NCBI GenBank assembly: GCA_007128495.1
Contig: SKXH01000289.1
Coordinates: 1-14,057 of the forward strand
Length of the DNA: 14,057 nucleotides
Direction of reading: 5' to 3'
Source: Bacteroidota bacterium
Lineage (GTDB): Bacteria > Bacteroidota > Ignavibacteria > T3Sed10-11
Part shown: positions 6,467 to 12,891 of the stretch, one piece after another
Position numbering within the stretch: position 1 is the first letter of the stretch
How the letters are laid out: each line of letters opens with the position of its first letter
Notes under the pieces: generated by a model
Seen by the model: the letters and a program-made list of their open reading frames with translations, nothing else
Database searches by the model: none
Told to the model about the DNA's origin: nothing
Translations under genes and position numbers: made by a program

Positions 6467-8503
6467 TTAGTTAAAATCTGCACGAACATTGAATGTGGCA
6501 TACATTTTTATGTTAATCGAATCAGTGCTCTGAAAAATAACACTATCGACTGAATTATCCGTGTTCAGGTACAGGAGAAGTTCAGTCATCTCTGCCTGCC
6601 GCAATATTTCAATATCCTCACCGGTCAGTTCCAACACCCTGACGTCACGTTCTGCTGTACCGTTAGCACGCCCCAATAAATCGACCGGTGCCGCTTCGAC
6701 CCCTATACCGGAAAAGTTTCTCATAACATTACCGTCGGTATCGAGCAAATTAATTTCCAAATCCATCCCGGCAGGTATGTTGTTTTCTGTTTCAAAATAT
6801 AAGCGTCCATAATTAAAGTAATCAAACGAGTCACGATCTACGTCGTCATCCTCTCCGCCGATCGAAAGAGTATCCCGAACCAATCCGTTTTGAATTCCGA
6901 AATTAAACGGAACCTCGAACAGGATTGATGACGCAAGCGAGCTCTTCACATCAATAAAGCCCGGCTCATGATCTGGATTCACGATTATATTACCTCTCAT
7001 TGACAATTCTTCAGGGAAATGCGGTACAAATGTACTGAGAAATTCATTGATGTCGCAATTGTTCTTATCTAAAATTACATTTGACCAATTGCCTGCGTTT
7101 ATGTATTGTTGCTCTGAAGGGATAGCAACGGAATCCCGTACGCCGTGTTCATTTTCACCGAATATGTACATATCTGCAATGGCGTTAAAACCTCCATCAA
7201 AAAACAGACCAAGATTGAGACGCACATCTCCAAAAATTACATCCCCTTCGAAAGTATCAGAAAACTCACCGACATCAAGTTCGATTGTTTCGTCTACTTT
7301 ATATTCTGTGGGCGGAATAATTCCTTCGATTCGCTCAATGACAAGTTCGTTGTCGGGAGGATCCTGGGTTCTTAACGCTCCTTCAATGGCATCAGTTGAA
7401 CTGAATGTACGGAAATCATCGGTTTCTTCAATTGTTCCGAGACGCACCTCATAGGATAAATCGTTCTTTGGAGAGTTATTGCGTATCATCCAATCTCTCA
7501 TATCGATCACGTAAGAGTTAACCGATCCCCGTTGAAGGGTTTCTGATATCGAGTATTGTTGGGATGGATTATCCCTCGAGCGTAATTCAGGAATAGTAAA
7601 AATAACGGGAACATCGACATCGATAGAATTCTCAACATACAGTTCCATGACCCCGCTCGAAAACAAAACTTCACTGATATACGTCGAATCATCGAGTACA
7701 ATTACACCGTCATATTTCCCGGCTAACTCCTGTTCGGGGAGCCGGGCCACCGCTTCTTTTACCAGCAATTCCTCGTACTCTAATTTGAAACCAAGTACCG
7801 GCTCATCCGGTATTTCTACATAATCCTCTTCCGGACTCGAAAAAGTAAAATCGTATTCTAACTGCCGGTAAAGCCGTGCATCGAATAGATCAACATATGC
7901 CTGTGCAGTATCACCCGGTTCGATAATTTCAGAATAGTTAAAATTACCGACGTGTGAGCCGTCGTCGGTATTCGTAACCGTTACACCATCATGCACTTCA
8001 ACCGGCACACCCGACTCATTCCTCAATGTTAAAAATGCTCTCCCGGATTCTACAACCATATACTGTATAGATTCTATCTCAGGCATAAGGTCGTTAATTG
8101 TTGTTGGCTCAACGCCCGGTGAAGAACCTTCATAGCCGGCAGGTAATCCGAGATATTCACCAACCTCGACGTCAAATTCAATATCATCGGGTGAGAGTGT
8201 ATACTTCCCCACCTCAAATGTAAATGTTGCCGGTACAGGTTGGATACTGAGCACATCGCCAAACGGTGCATTTTGCATCGAATCTGAGAATGAATAGATA
8301 ATGGTTCCATCCCCATCAACACTGAGGAGATCGGGATTATTCTCTATTAATTCTTTCAACTCATAGTCAGTGCTGCCCAATGGTAAGCTAACGTCCACGT
8401 CCCAGGTAGGCATTACCGGTTCAGCAGGCGGATCGACACACTGCCACGATAAGAGTACCCCGATCAAAACTACACTTATAAATTGTAATCGTATCAATTT
8501 CAT
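6467..8503 (-). CDS. Large acidic lipoprotein of unknown function
   Basis: A 678-residue protein that I cannot assign to a named family. It begins with a lipoprotein signal peptide (MKLIRLQFISVVLIGVLLSWQC; Cys22 would be lipidated, with Gln at -1). The mature part starts PAEPVMPTWDVDVSLPLGSTDYELKELIENN, a proline/tryptophan opening followed by what looks like a first strand. The remainder is rich in Asp and Glu with many short alternating strands (e.g. VRLNLGLFFDGGFNAIADMYIFG, SSILFEVPFNFGIQNGLV), suggesting several beta-sandwich modules. The C-terminal part (FETENNIPAGMDLEINLLDTDGN ... LLLYLNTDNSVDSVIFQSTDSINIKMYATFNV) resembles an immunoglobulin-like or LEA14-like strand pattern; this is impression only. 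The AAAGG just before the ATG is only ~4 bp away. It is followed 24 bp later by the barrel gene, which suggests a joint envelope role. Confidence 0.8.
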   Translation of the reverse strand: MKLIRLQFISVVLIGVLLSWQCVDPPAEPVMPTWDVDVSLPLGSTDYELKELIENNPDLLSVDGDGTIIYSFSDSMQNAPFGDVLSIQPVPATFTFEVGKYTLSPDDIEFDVEVGEYLGLPAGYEGSSPGVEPTTINDLMPEIESIQYMVVESGRAFLTLRNESGVPVEVHDGVTVTNTDDGSHVGNFNYSEIIEPGDTAQAYVDLFDARLYRQLEYDFTFSSPEEDYVEIPDEPVLGFKLEYEELLVKEAVARLPEQELAGKYDGVIVLDDSTYISEVLFSSGVMELYVENSIDVDVPVIFTIPELRSRDNPSQQYSISETLQRGSVNSYVIDMRDWMIRNNSPKNDLSYEVRLGTIEETDDFRTFSSTDAIEGALRTQDPPDNELVIERIEGIIPPTEYKVDETIELDVGEFSDTFEGDVIFGDVRLNLGLFFDGGFNAIADMYIFGENEHGVRDSVAIPSEQQYINAGNWSNVILDKNNCDINEFLSTFVPHFPEELSMRGNIIVNPDHEPGFIDVKSSLASSILFEVPFNFGIQNGLVRDTLSIGGEDDDVDRDSFDYFNYGRLYFETENNIPAGMDLEINLLDTDGNVMRNFSGIGVEAAPVDLLGRANGTAERDVRVLELTGEDIEILRQAEMTELLLYLNTDNSVDSVIFQSTDSINIKMYATFNVRADFN

Positions 8504-8817
8504 TTACCTTTTAGTTTATGACAAACAAAGTATACTTAATTAATAAATAATGTTATATATTTTCAATGATTCATATCACCTGACAACACCGGAACGCTCA
8601 CACCATTCATACATAAATACAAATAATATGCCAACAATAATGAGATATACTAAGATTTTACTCCGAAAAAGTTACTTGAGCCACAGAGTACATCTTTTAT
8701 CATGCCATATAATATTAAAAACCGGCTAATATTTATCGGAGTATACCCAACTCTTTAGAATAATAAACCAAAAATGCGGTACTATGTAATTTTAAAGGGA
8801 AATTTGTGATAGGATAA

Positions 8818-8854
8818 CGCCGGCACTCATCAGACAAACGTTGAGTCGCCGGCG
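8818..8854. repeat. GC-rich hairpin in the intergenic region
   Basis: The left arm CGCCGGCACTCA (8818-8829) pairs with TGAGTCGCCGGCG (8842-8854) over 12 bp with a single bulged C; the loop is 12 nt. It is far more GC-rich than its surroundings. Neither strand has a clean T-run after it (minus strand continues TTATCC), so it is not a textbook terminator, though it could still end or stabilise the DUF3467 transcript. Confidence 0.6.
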
Positions 8855-8873
8855 AATAATAATAAGGTAATGG

Positions 8874-8907
8874 GTAATGAGCTTTGTGCGCTACAGCACG
8901 TCATTAC
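8874..8907. repeat. Second intergenic hairpin
   Basis: GTAATGA (8874-8880) pairs with TCATTAC (8901-8907), and inside it GTGC (8886-8889) pairs with GCAC (8896-8899) around a 6-nt loop, separated by an asymmetric internal loop. The left arm overlaps a tandem repeat of GGTAATG (8866-8879). It sits 20 bp from the GC-rich hairpin, so the two could be parts of one folded RNA. Confidence 0.4.
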
Positions 8908-8954
8908 TTGAGCGGGAACTACATTACTGTAATATCATTGTAAAAACTACACCA

Positions 8955-9302
8955 TCAATGTACTTTTTCATCTTTACCCGATGTGGGAGGTTGAAATCCG
9001 AATGAGTCGCCAGGTCCTGACGAGCCACCCGGTGATTTAATTTCACCGTGACGTTTCTCAAATTTTTCAATATTATCTTTTAATGCATTCAGCAGGAGTT
9101 TAGCATGCTGCGGCGTCATGATCACTCTCGATTGAACCTTGGCTTTTTTCACACCGGGCATCACCCGCGTAAAATCTATAACGAACTCGGCATTCGAATG
9201 GGTAATGATCGCAAGATTTGAATAAACCCCCTCGGCTTCTTTTTCACCAAGTTCTATATTAATTTGTTGTCCTTTCGGAAAGGTTGATTTTTTATCTTCC
9301 AT
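8955..9302 (-). CDS. DUF3467 family protein
   Basis: A 115-residue protein of unknown function. The core INIELGEKEAEGVYSNLAIITHSNAEFVIDFTRVMPGVKKAKVQSRVIMTPQHAKLLLNALKDNIEKFEKRHG is the typical DUF3467 pattern, found widely in bacteria and often annotated only as a conserved hypothetical. The tail after it is low-complexity (SPGGSSGPGDSFGFQPP) and charged, probably disordered. No signal peptide, so it is likely cytosolic. The frame is open back to an ATG at 9332, but relatives start right before the K/Q-rich lead into INIEL, and AAGGAG at 9314-9319 lies 11 bp before the ATG at 9302, so I chose 9302. It lies downstream of the TPR lipoprotein gene and is separated from it by a terminator-like hairpin. 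Confidence 0.85.
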   Translation of the reverse strand: MEDKKSTFPKGQQINIELGEKEAEGVYSNLAIITHSNAEFVIDFTRVMPGVKKAKVQSRVIMTPQHAKLLLNALKDNIEKFEKRHGEIKSPGGSSGPGDSFGFQPPTSGKDEKVH

Positions 9303-9329
9303 AGTGAACACATCTCCTTCCTGGTTCAA

Positions 9330-9373
9330 CATTAATAAAACAAATGCCCATACTCATTAAGAGATGGGCATTT
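9330..9373 (-). terminator. Intrinsic terminator or attenuator after the TPR lipoprotein gene
   Basis: On the minus strand AAATGCCCAT (9373-9364) pairs perfectly over 10 bp with ATGGGCATTT (9351-9342). The 12-nt loop can add CTC/GAG pairs. TTTGTTTTATTAAT follows, a T-rich tail suited to Rho-independent release. It begins about 40 bp after the TPR lipoprotein stop and about 40 bp before the DUF3467 ATG, so partial read-through would make it an attenuator. Confidence 0.8.
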
Positions 9374-9414
9374 ATTGTTAGATATAAGCAATTATATTGA
9401 ATCACAGACAATAA

Positions 9415-10581
9415 TTATTGTCCGCCGGTTCCGCGAAGTTCATCGGCTCGGTCAAATGCTGCTTCAGCTTCTTCAACTCTGTCAAGGTTCGCATAAAGCC
9501 GTCCTAATGTCTCAAATAGCTCGGCATCGTCCGGCCGTTCATCAACAACCCTTTCAAGATGAGGAACTGCCTGTTCAAATTTCTCTCTATATGCTTTATC
9601 TTCATCACCCTCTGCGACCGCTTTTTCACGCAATTCAACGCCCCAGTTTACGTACGCCACTCCCATATTATAGTAAGCATCGTAATATTCTGGATCAAGT
9701 TCAACTGCTTCCTCGAAAAGTTCGATGGCAATTTCAAAATTATCTTCTTCAAGTTCGAGTACTCCGAGGTTATAATAATATATTTTATTATCGGGGTCGG
9801 TTTCGATACCCTGTCTGAAGATATCTTTGGCTTCCTCCTGCCGGTCAAGAACGATGAATGCATTAGAAAGTGTTGCAACGACCTCGCCATCCTCGGGATC
9901 CCACTCCATCGACTTCGTCAGGAAACGAATCGCCTCTTCGAAATACTCTTCCATCTCCTGCTCAAGCTCGGGGTCCATATCCGCGCCGTAATGGCGATTC
10001 CAAATCTCATATCCTTTATCAAAGTATATCTGGCCGGTAAATTTGGCTATCTCGGCATCATCTTCCCGTTTAAGCGTTTCTTCAAAGGGATGAAGCGCCT
10101 CTTCCATTTCACCCAAAATGAGGTGCGCAAAACCCCAGTTTTTGTATGCAACCGTGCTATCCGGCTCCATCATTGCGGCTAATTCAAAAAGTTCGATCGC
10201 TGTACGATAATTCTCCGGGTCTTCCTGGCCTAAATTATATTCATCGATACCAGCATTAATAAACGAAACCCAGTTATTAAAACGTGCTTCATCGATTTCT
10301 TCCTCGTATTCGTCTGAAAGCTCCTTTGATCGGTCAAAGGCCGCTAACATTCGTTCAAAATTGCCCAGTTCGCTGTGAACGCGGCCTTTTAAATACCATG
10401 CTTCAGCATTTTCAGGGTTATGTTCAAGTTCATTCTCTAAGGACATAAGCGCATCGTCCCATTGCTCCTGTTGAACATACAAACGAGCACTGGTCATTTC
10501 AGGCGATGCACACTGGAAGCTAAACAATCCAATTGCGCCCACCAATAGTACGAGCACCAGTGTTTTATGTGAACTCTTCAT
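9415..10581 (-). CDS. Tetratricopeptide-repeat lipoprotein
   Basis: A 388-residue, strongly acidic protein anchored in the envelope. The signal peptide (MKSSHKTLVLVLLVGAIGLFSFQC) ends at Cys24, the likely lipidated residue, with Gln at -1. The mature part is made of TPR helices, which bind partner proteins. Recognisable units include AEAWYLKGRVHSELGNFERMLAAFDRS, VAYKNWGFAHLILGEMEEALHPFEETLK, DNKIYYYNLGVLELEEDNFEIAIELFEEAVELDP, YYDAYYNMGVAYVNWG and AELFETLGRLYANLDRVEEAEAAFDRADEL. A GTG at 10590 extends the frame by three codons but overlaps the ribosome site AGAGGAG (10590-10596); the ATG at 10581 sits 8 bp below it and is the better start. It is transcribed from the promoter at 10633-10663 and ends before a hairpin terminator. 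Partner unknown; similar proteins act in envelope complexes. Confidence 0.88.
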   Translation of the reverse strand: MKSSHKTLVLVLLVGAIGLFSFQCASPEMTSARLYVQQEQWDDALMSLENELEHNPENAEAWYLKGRVHSELGNFERMLAAFDRSKELSDEYEEEIDEARFNNWVSFINAGIDEYNLGQEDPENYRTAIELFELAAMMEPDSTVAYKNWGFAHLILGEMEEALHPFEETLKREDDAEIAKFTGQIYFDKGYEIWNRHYGADMDPELEQEMEEYFEEAIRFLTKSMEWDPEDGEVVATLSNAFIVLDRQEEAKDIFRQGIETDPDNKIYYYNLGVLELEEDNFEIAIELFEEAVELDPEYYDAYYNMGVAYVNWGVELREKAVAEGDEDKAYREKFEQAVPHLERVVDERPDDAELFETLGRLYANLDRVEEAEAAFDRADELRGTGGQ

Positions 10582-10589
10582 GAATTTCA

Positions 10590-10596
10590 CTCCTCT
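10590..10596 (-). promoter_or_regulatory. Shine-Dalgarno site (AGAGGAG) deciding the TPR lipoprotein start
   Basis: AGAGGAG on the minus strand is 8 bp from the ATG at 10581 and overlaps the alternative GTG at 10590-10588, which it therefore excludes as the start. Confidence 0.75.
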
Positions 10597-10632
10597 ATGA
10601 TCAGTAATTGTAAATTATTCTGTATTTGTTAA

Positions 10633-10663
10633 CAAAGATACGAAATAATGTTAGGAGTGTCAA
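10633..10663 (-). promoter_or_regulatory. Bacteroidota-type promoter of the TPR lipoprotein gene
   Basis: On the minus strand TTG (10663-10661) is followed after exactly 20 nt by TATCTTTG (10640-10633), a full match to the known Bacteroidota consensus TTTG/TTG at -33 and TAnnTTTG at -7. It predicts a transcript start near 10626 and a leader of about 45 nt. The identical arrangement precedes the M28 peptidase gene. Confidence 0.75.
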
Positions 10664-10732
10664 GAAAGAAAGCGGGTTATAACTTTATGTAACTATAAGT
10701 TTTTCAGTAACATGAAGACATTGAAATGTAAT

Positions 10733-10743
10733 TTTTGTATATT
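10733..10743 (+). promoter_or_regulatory. Extended -10-like promoter (TTTTG-TATATT) of the TVP38 gene
   Basis: TTTTG at 10733-10737 runs directly into TATATT at 10738-10743, 9 bp before the ATG at 10753. The predicted start (about 10750) lies within a few bases of the ATG. It sits back to back with the TPR lipoprotein promoter in a 171-bp divergent region. Confidence 0.4.
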
Positions 10744-10752
10744 GTTACCGTT

Positions 10753-11451
10753 ATGACGGAGGTAATGTTAGAAAAGAAAAAACGTCCCTATAAGCTCCTG
10801 CTCCTCGGCGCTATTATAGTGAGCGGCATCGTTCTACATCAAATGGGGATTTTAGACTGGTACCGGCTGCTGGATATCGGTGAAAAATATGCCCACACGT
10901 GGTGGTTTCCCCCAATTGTTATCGTTGTAAAAGCAGTATTATACATGTTTGCAATGCCGGGATCGAGTATGTATTGGGTGGCAGGAATTTTATTTCCCCC
11001 GCTCTATGCTACAATCATAGTGGTCATAGGCGGTGTGTCTGGCTCTATTCTCGCATATCGCTTCTCACAGAATATGTCGAAAGATTCGGCAAACCGGATT
11101 CAATCATCCCGATTTTTTTCGGTAATACGGAATCATAGTGATTTTTTAACTCTGAGCGCTATACGTACCCTGCCGAATTTTCCCCACTCGGTTATTAATT
11201 ATGGATCGGGTATTTTGCACGTACCTATGACAAGATTTTTACTGTCGACAATTATCGGCTTTACAGCAAAAGGATATCTATATACCGCGGCAATCCATCA
11301 CGCAGCGACTGCCGATGACCTGACAGATGTAATTCAATTGGAAACCATCCTGCCTCTTATAGTATTAACCCTGCTTTTTGTAATCGGAAAATTCTTCCAG
11401 CGTAAAAAATTACCCGAACAACCTATCGAACCGGAGCAGGAAACACCGTAA
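10753..11451 (+). CDS. TVP38/TMEM64 family inner-membrane protein (VTT domain)
   Basis: A 232-residue integral membrane protein. About six hydrophobic segments are visible: LLLLGAIIVSGIVLHQMGIL near the start, IVIVVKAVLYMFAMPGSSMYWVAGILF, YATIIVVIGGVSGSILAYRF, the ALRTLPNFPHSVINYGSGILHVP-like re-entrant region, FLLSTIIGFTAKGYLYTAAI and ILPLIVLTLLFVIGKFF. The segment SAIRTLPNFPHSVINYGSG with the following IGFTAKGYLYT is the signature of the SNARE-associated/VTT family related to DedA; members are thought to move lipids or small solutes, but the substrate is not known here. The frame extends to a TTG at 10735, which would read through the -10 element, so the ATG at 10753 is preferred; GGAGG just after it is too close to the ATG at 10765 to serve it. 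The tail is hydrophilic and overlaps the convergent M28 gene by 29 bp. Confidence 0.85.
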   Translation: MTEVMLEKKKRPYKLLLLGAIIVSGIVLHQMGILDWYRLLDIGEKYAHTWWFPPIVIVVKAVLYMFAMPGSSMYWVAGILFPPLYATIIVVIGGVSGSILAYRFSQNMSKDSANRIQSSRFFSVIRNHSDFLTLSAIRTLPNFPHSVINYGSGILHVPMTRFLLSTIIGFTAKGYLYTAAIHHAATADDLTDVIQLETILPLIVLTLLFVIGKFFQRKKLPEQPIEPEQETP

Positions 11452-12796
11452 CACTGTTCAATCCATTTTTACCGACCGCTTGAATGCCGAATATATAATT
11501 ATCTTTTGACTTTCCTTTTTGAATGTATGTGTATCCCTCCTCGCTTTGCACATCCTGTACATTTACAAATATTTTTCGCTGCCATTGCGGCGCCGTGGTT
11601 TCCCGTATACAAATATAAAACCCTTTCAAGTCTCCTAATCCGCTATGATCCCATAGTAATGTTGTATCATGTTCGAGACGACTAATATCAATGCCGACAC
11701 CGGTTGGGGGTGGTGGTGCAAGTGACAAGCTCGCCAATACTGCTCCATTTACTCGCGCTACGTTGGTTGTGTATTCATAATCAACAAACTCGGGCAGATC
11801 GCCGTATTGAATTCCCTCTTCGAACCGCACATCCTGATGCTGCCAGTTATAATTCTCGTGCATTTCTGTAAATCTGACTGCCGGATATCCGAGTTCATTA
11901 AACGGTATATGGTCACCACCTCTTAAATACCGGTCGCGGCGGTAGATCATCACAACATCGAAATTCGTCGTGTAAAGCGGACCAACCTCCTCTACGTAAC
12001 GGGCTAATTGACGCGACGGACTATCATTCTCACTGCCGGTCGCTACAATTCGTCGAAGCTCCTCATACGTTGCGTTGGGGTTCACTCCTTCCGAGAAGAC
12101 TCGCACACGGGTATTATCGACCACATCGTTCCCGCCGAAAATATTGCCGACAATATCGTTGGTAATCATTCCCTCGATGTTCATTTCATCCCGGTATGCA
12201 TCCGCTGCCCATTGTCGTGCTCCCACAAGCCCCTGTTCCTCTCCGGCAACAGCCATAAATACGATAGTCGCATCGAACTCATAGTTGCTCATGACGCGGG
12301 CAAGCTCCATGACCACTGCCGTTCCCGATGCATCGTCGTTCGCACCCGGCGAAAAGCTTTCCGCATCCATTATATCCGACACACGTGAATCGTAATGACC
12401 GCTGATTACATATACCCGATCGTCATCCCCCTGCAATTTTCCCGGTAACGTGGCTACCACATTGACGATCTCGGTCGGTTCAGGAATTCTTGGCTGTGGT
12501 TCGGCAATAAATCGATGGTATTCAACCTTAAGGCGGCCGCCGGAATCCCGGCTGTAATCTTCAAATTCCCGTTTTATCCAACGCCGCGCAGCACCTATGC
12601 CGATTTCCAGGTCGGTTGTATCGGAAAGTGTATGCCGTGTGTGAAAAGCTACGAGACGCTCCACAATCCGCCGGATATTATCCTCGGATATTTCATCTAC
12701 GATCTCCTGTACGGTTGGGTGAGTTTGTTCGGGAACCTGAGCGTAACCAATCGATGAAAGAATATAAAATAATAGAAACAAGACGAAAAACTTCAT
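11423..12796 (-). CDS. Secreted M28-family zinc metallopeptidase with C-terminal Fn3-like domain
   Basis: A 457-residue exported aminopeptidase-like enzyme that hydrolyses peptides in the periplasm or outside the cell. It has a Sec signal peptide (KFFVLFLLFYILSSIGYAQ, cleavage after YAQ or close by). The two-zinc site is complete: His134 in SGHYDS, Asp154/155 in GANDDASG, Glu186 (catalytic base) and Glu187 in AGEEQGL, Asp214 in TNDIVGN and His296 in GGDHIPF. The order and spacing are those of the M28 family. Residues ~362-457, opening with PPPPTGVGIDI and containing TTLLWDHSGLGDLKGFYICIRET, read as a fibronectin type III domain; substrate or surface binding is a guess. AAGGGA lies 6 bp before the ATG. 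Its last codons overlap the 3' end of the TVP38 gene, and no terminator is seen. Confidence 0.93.
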   Translation of the reverse strand: MKFFVLFLLFYILSSIGYAQVPEQTHPTVQEIVDEISEDNIRRIVERLVAFHTRHTLSDTTDLEIGIGAARRWIKREFEDYSRDSGGRLKVEYHRFIAEPQPRIPEPTEIVNVVATLPGKLQGDDDRVYVISGHYDSRVSDIMDAESFSPGANDDASGTAVVMELARVMSNYEFDATIVFMAVAGEEQGLVGARQWAADAYRDEMNIEGMITNDIVGNIFGGNDVVDNTRVRVFSEGVNPNATYEELRRIVATGSENDSPSRQLARYVEEVGPLYTTNFDVVMIYRRDRYLRGGDHIPFNELGYPAVRFTEMHENYNWQHQDVRFEEGIQYGDLPEFVDYEYTTNVARVNGAVLASLSLAPPPPTGVGIDISRLEHDTTLLWDHSGLGDLKGFYICIRETTAPQWQRKIFVNVQDVQSEEGYTYIQKGKSKDNYIFGIQAVGKNGLNSVTVFPAPVR

Positions 12797-12802
12797 AATA
12801 GT

Positions 12803-12808
12803 TCCCTT
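12803..12808 (-). promoter_or_regulatory. Shine-Dalgarno site (AAGGGA) of the M28 peptidase gene
   Basis: AAGGGA on the minus strand, 6 bp before the ATG at 12796, well spaced. Confidence 0.6.
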
Positions 12809-12832
12809 GGTGATTAATTGAGTGAGTTGATG

Positions 12833-12863
12833 TAAAGATAGGTTATTATGAATATACTTTCAA
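12833..12863 (-). promoter_or_regulatory. Bacteroidota-type promoter of the M28 peptidase gene
   Basis: On the minus strand TTG (12863-12861), 20 nt, then TATCTTTA (12840-12833). It matches the TPR lipoprotein promoter in spacing and in seven of eight -7 bases. It predicts a leader of about 30 nt. Confidence 0.65.
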
Positions 12864-12874
12864 TATACTAAACA

Positions 12875-12886
12875 TTTTGCTATATT
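12875..12886 (+). promoter_or_regulatory. Extended -10-like promoter (TTTTGC-TATATT) of the dehydratase gene
   Basis: TTTTG (12875-12879), one base, TATATT (12881-12886), then 5 bp to the ATG at 12892. There is no Shine-Dalgarno site. The same bases can also be read as TATATTTT, a near-match to TAnnTTTG. Either reading puts the transcript start at or next to the ATG. Only about 10 bp separates this element from the -33 TTG of the divergent peptidase promoter, so the two may compete. Confidence 0.5.
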
Positions 12887-12891
12887 TTTAT

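Larger units (their letters stand above)
8504..8954. other. Gene-free stretch of 451 bp with hairpins
   Basis: This region lies between the end of the DUF3467 gene (8955) and the start of the lipoprotein gene (8503), both on the minus strand. No open frame here has coding character; the longest short frames are under about 20-30 codons with no ribosome site. The half near 8504-8760 is AT-rich and must hold the promoter for the lipoprotein/barrel unit, but I could not pick a convincing TTG-N20-TAnnTTTG pair (the best is TATACTTTG on the minus strand at 8526-8534, lacking a partner). The other half holds two hairpins (8818-8854, 8874-8907), an 11-bp palindrome ATTACTGTAAT (8923-8933) and two copies of TTACTTGAGC (8672-8681, 8904-8913). 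Confidence 0.6.

Noticed and set aside
8811..8860. tRNA or riboswitch at the GC-rich hairpin
   Set aside because: There is no cloverleaf, no T-loop GTTC and no CCA end, and the stem does not match a riboswitch core I know.
9559..10182. Long plus-strand frame (207 codons) opposite the TPR lipoprotein
   Set aside because: Cysteine/phenylalanine-rich shadow of the repetitive acidic codons on the other strand, with no ribosome site or family motif.
12877..12891. TTG start for the dehydratase (and likewise TTG 10735 for the TVP38 gene)
   Set aside because: Both read through the -10 element and add residues with no counterpart in the families.
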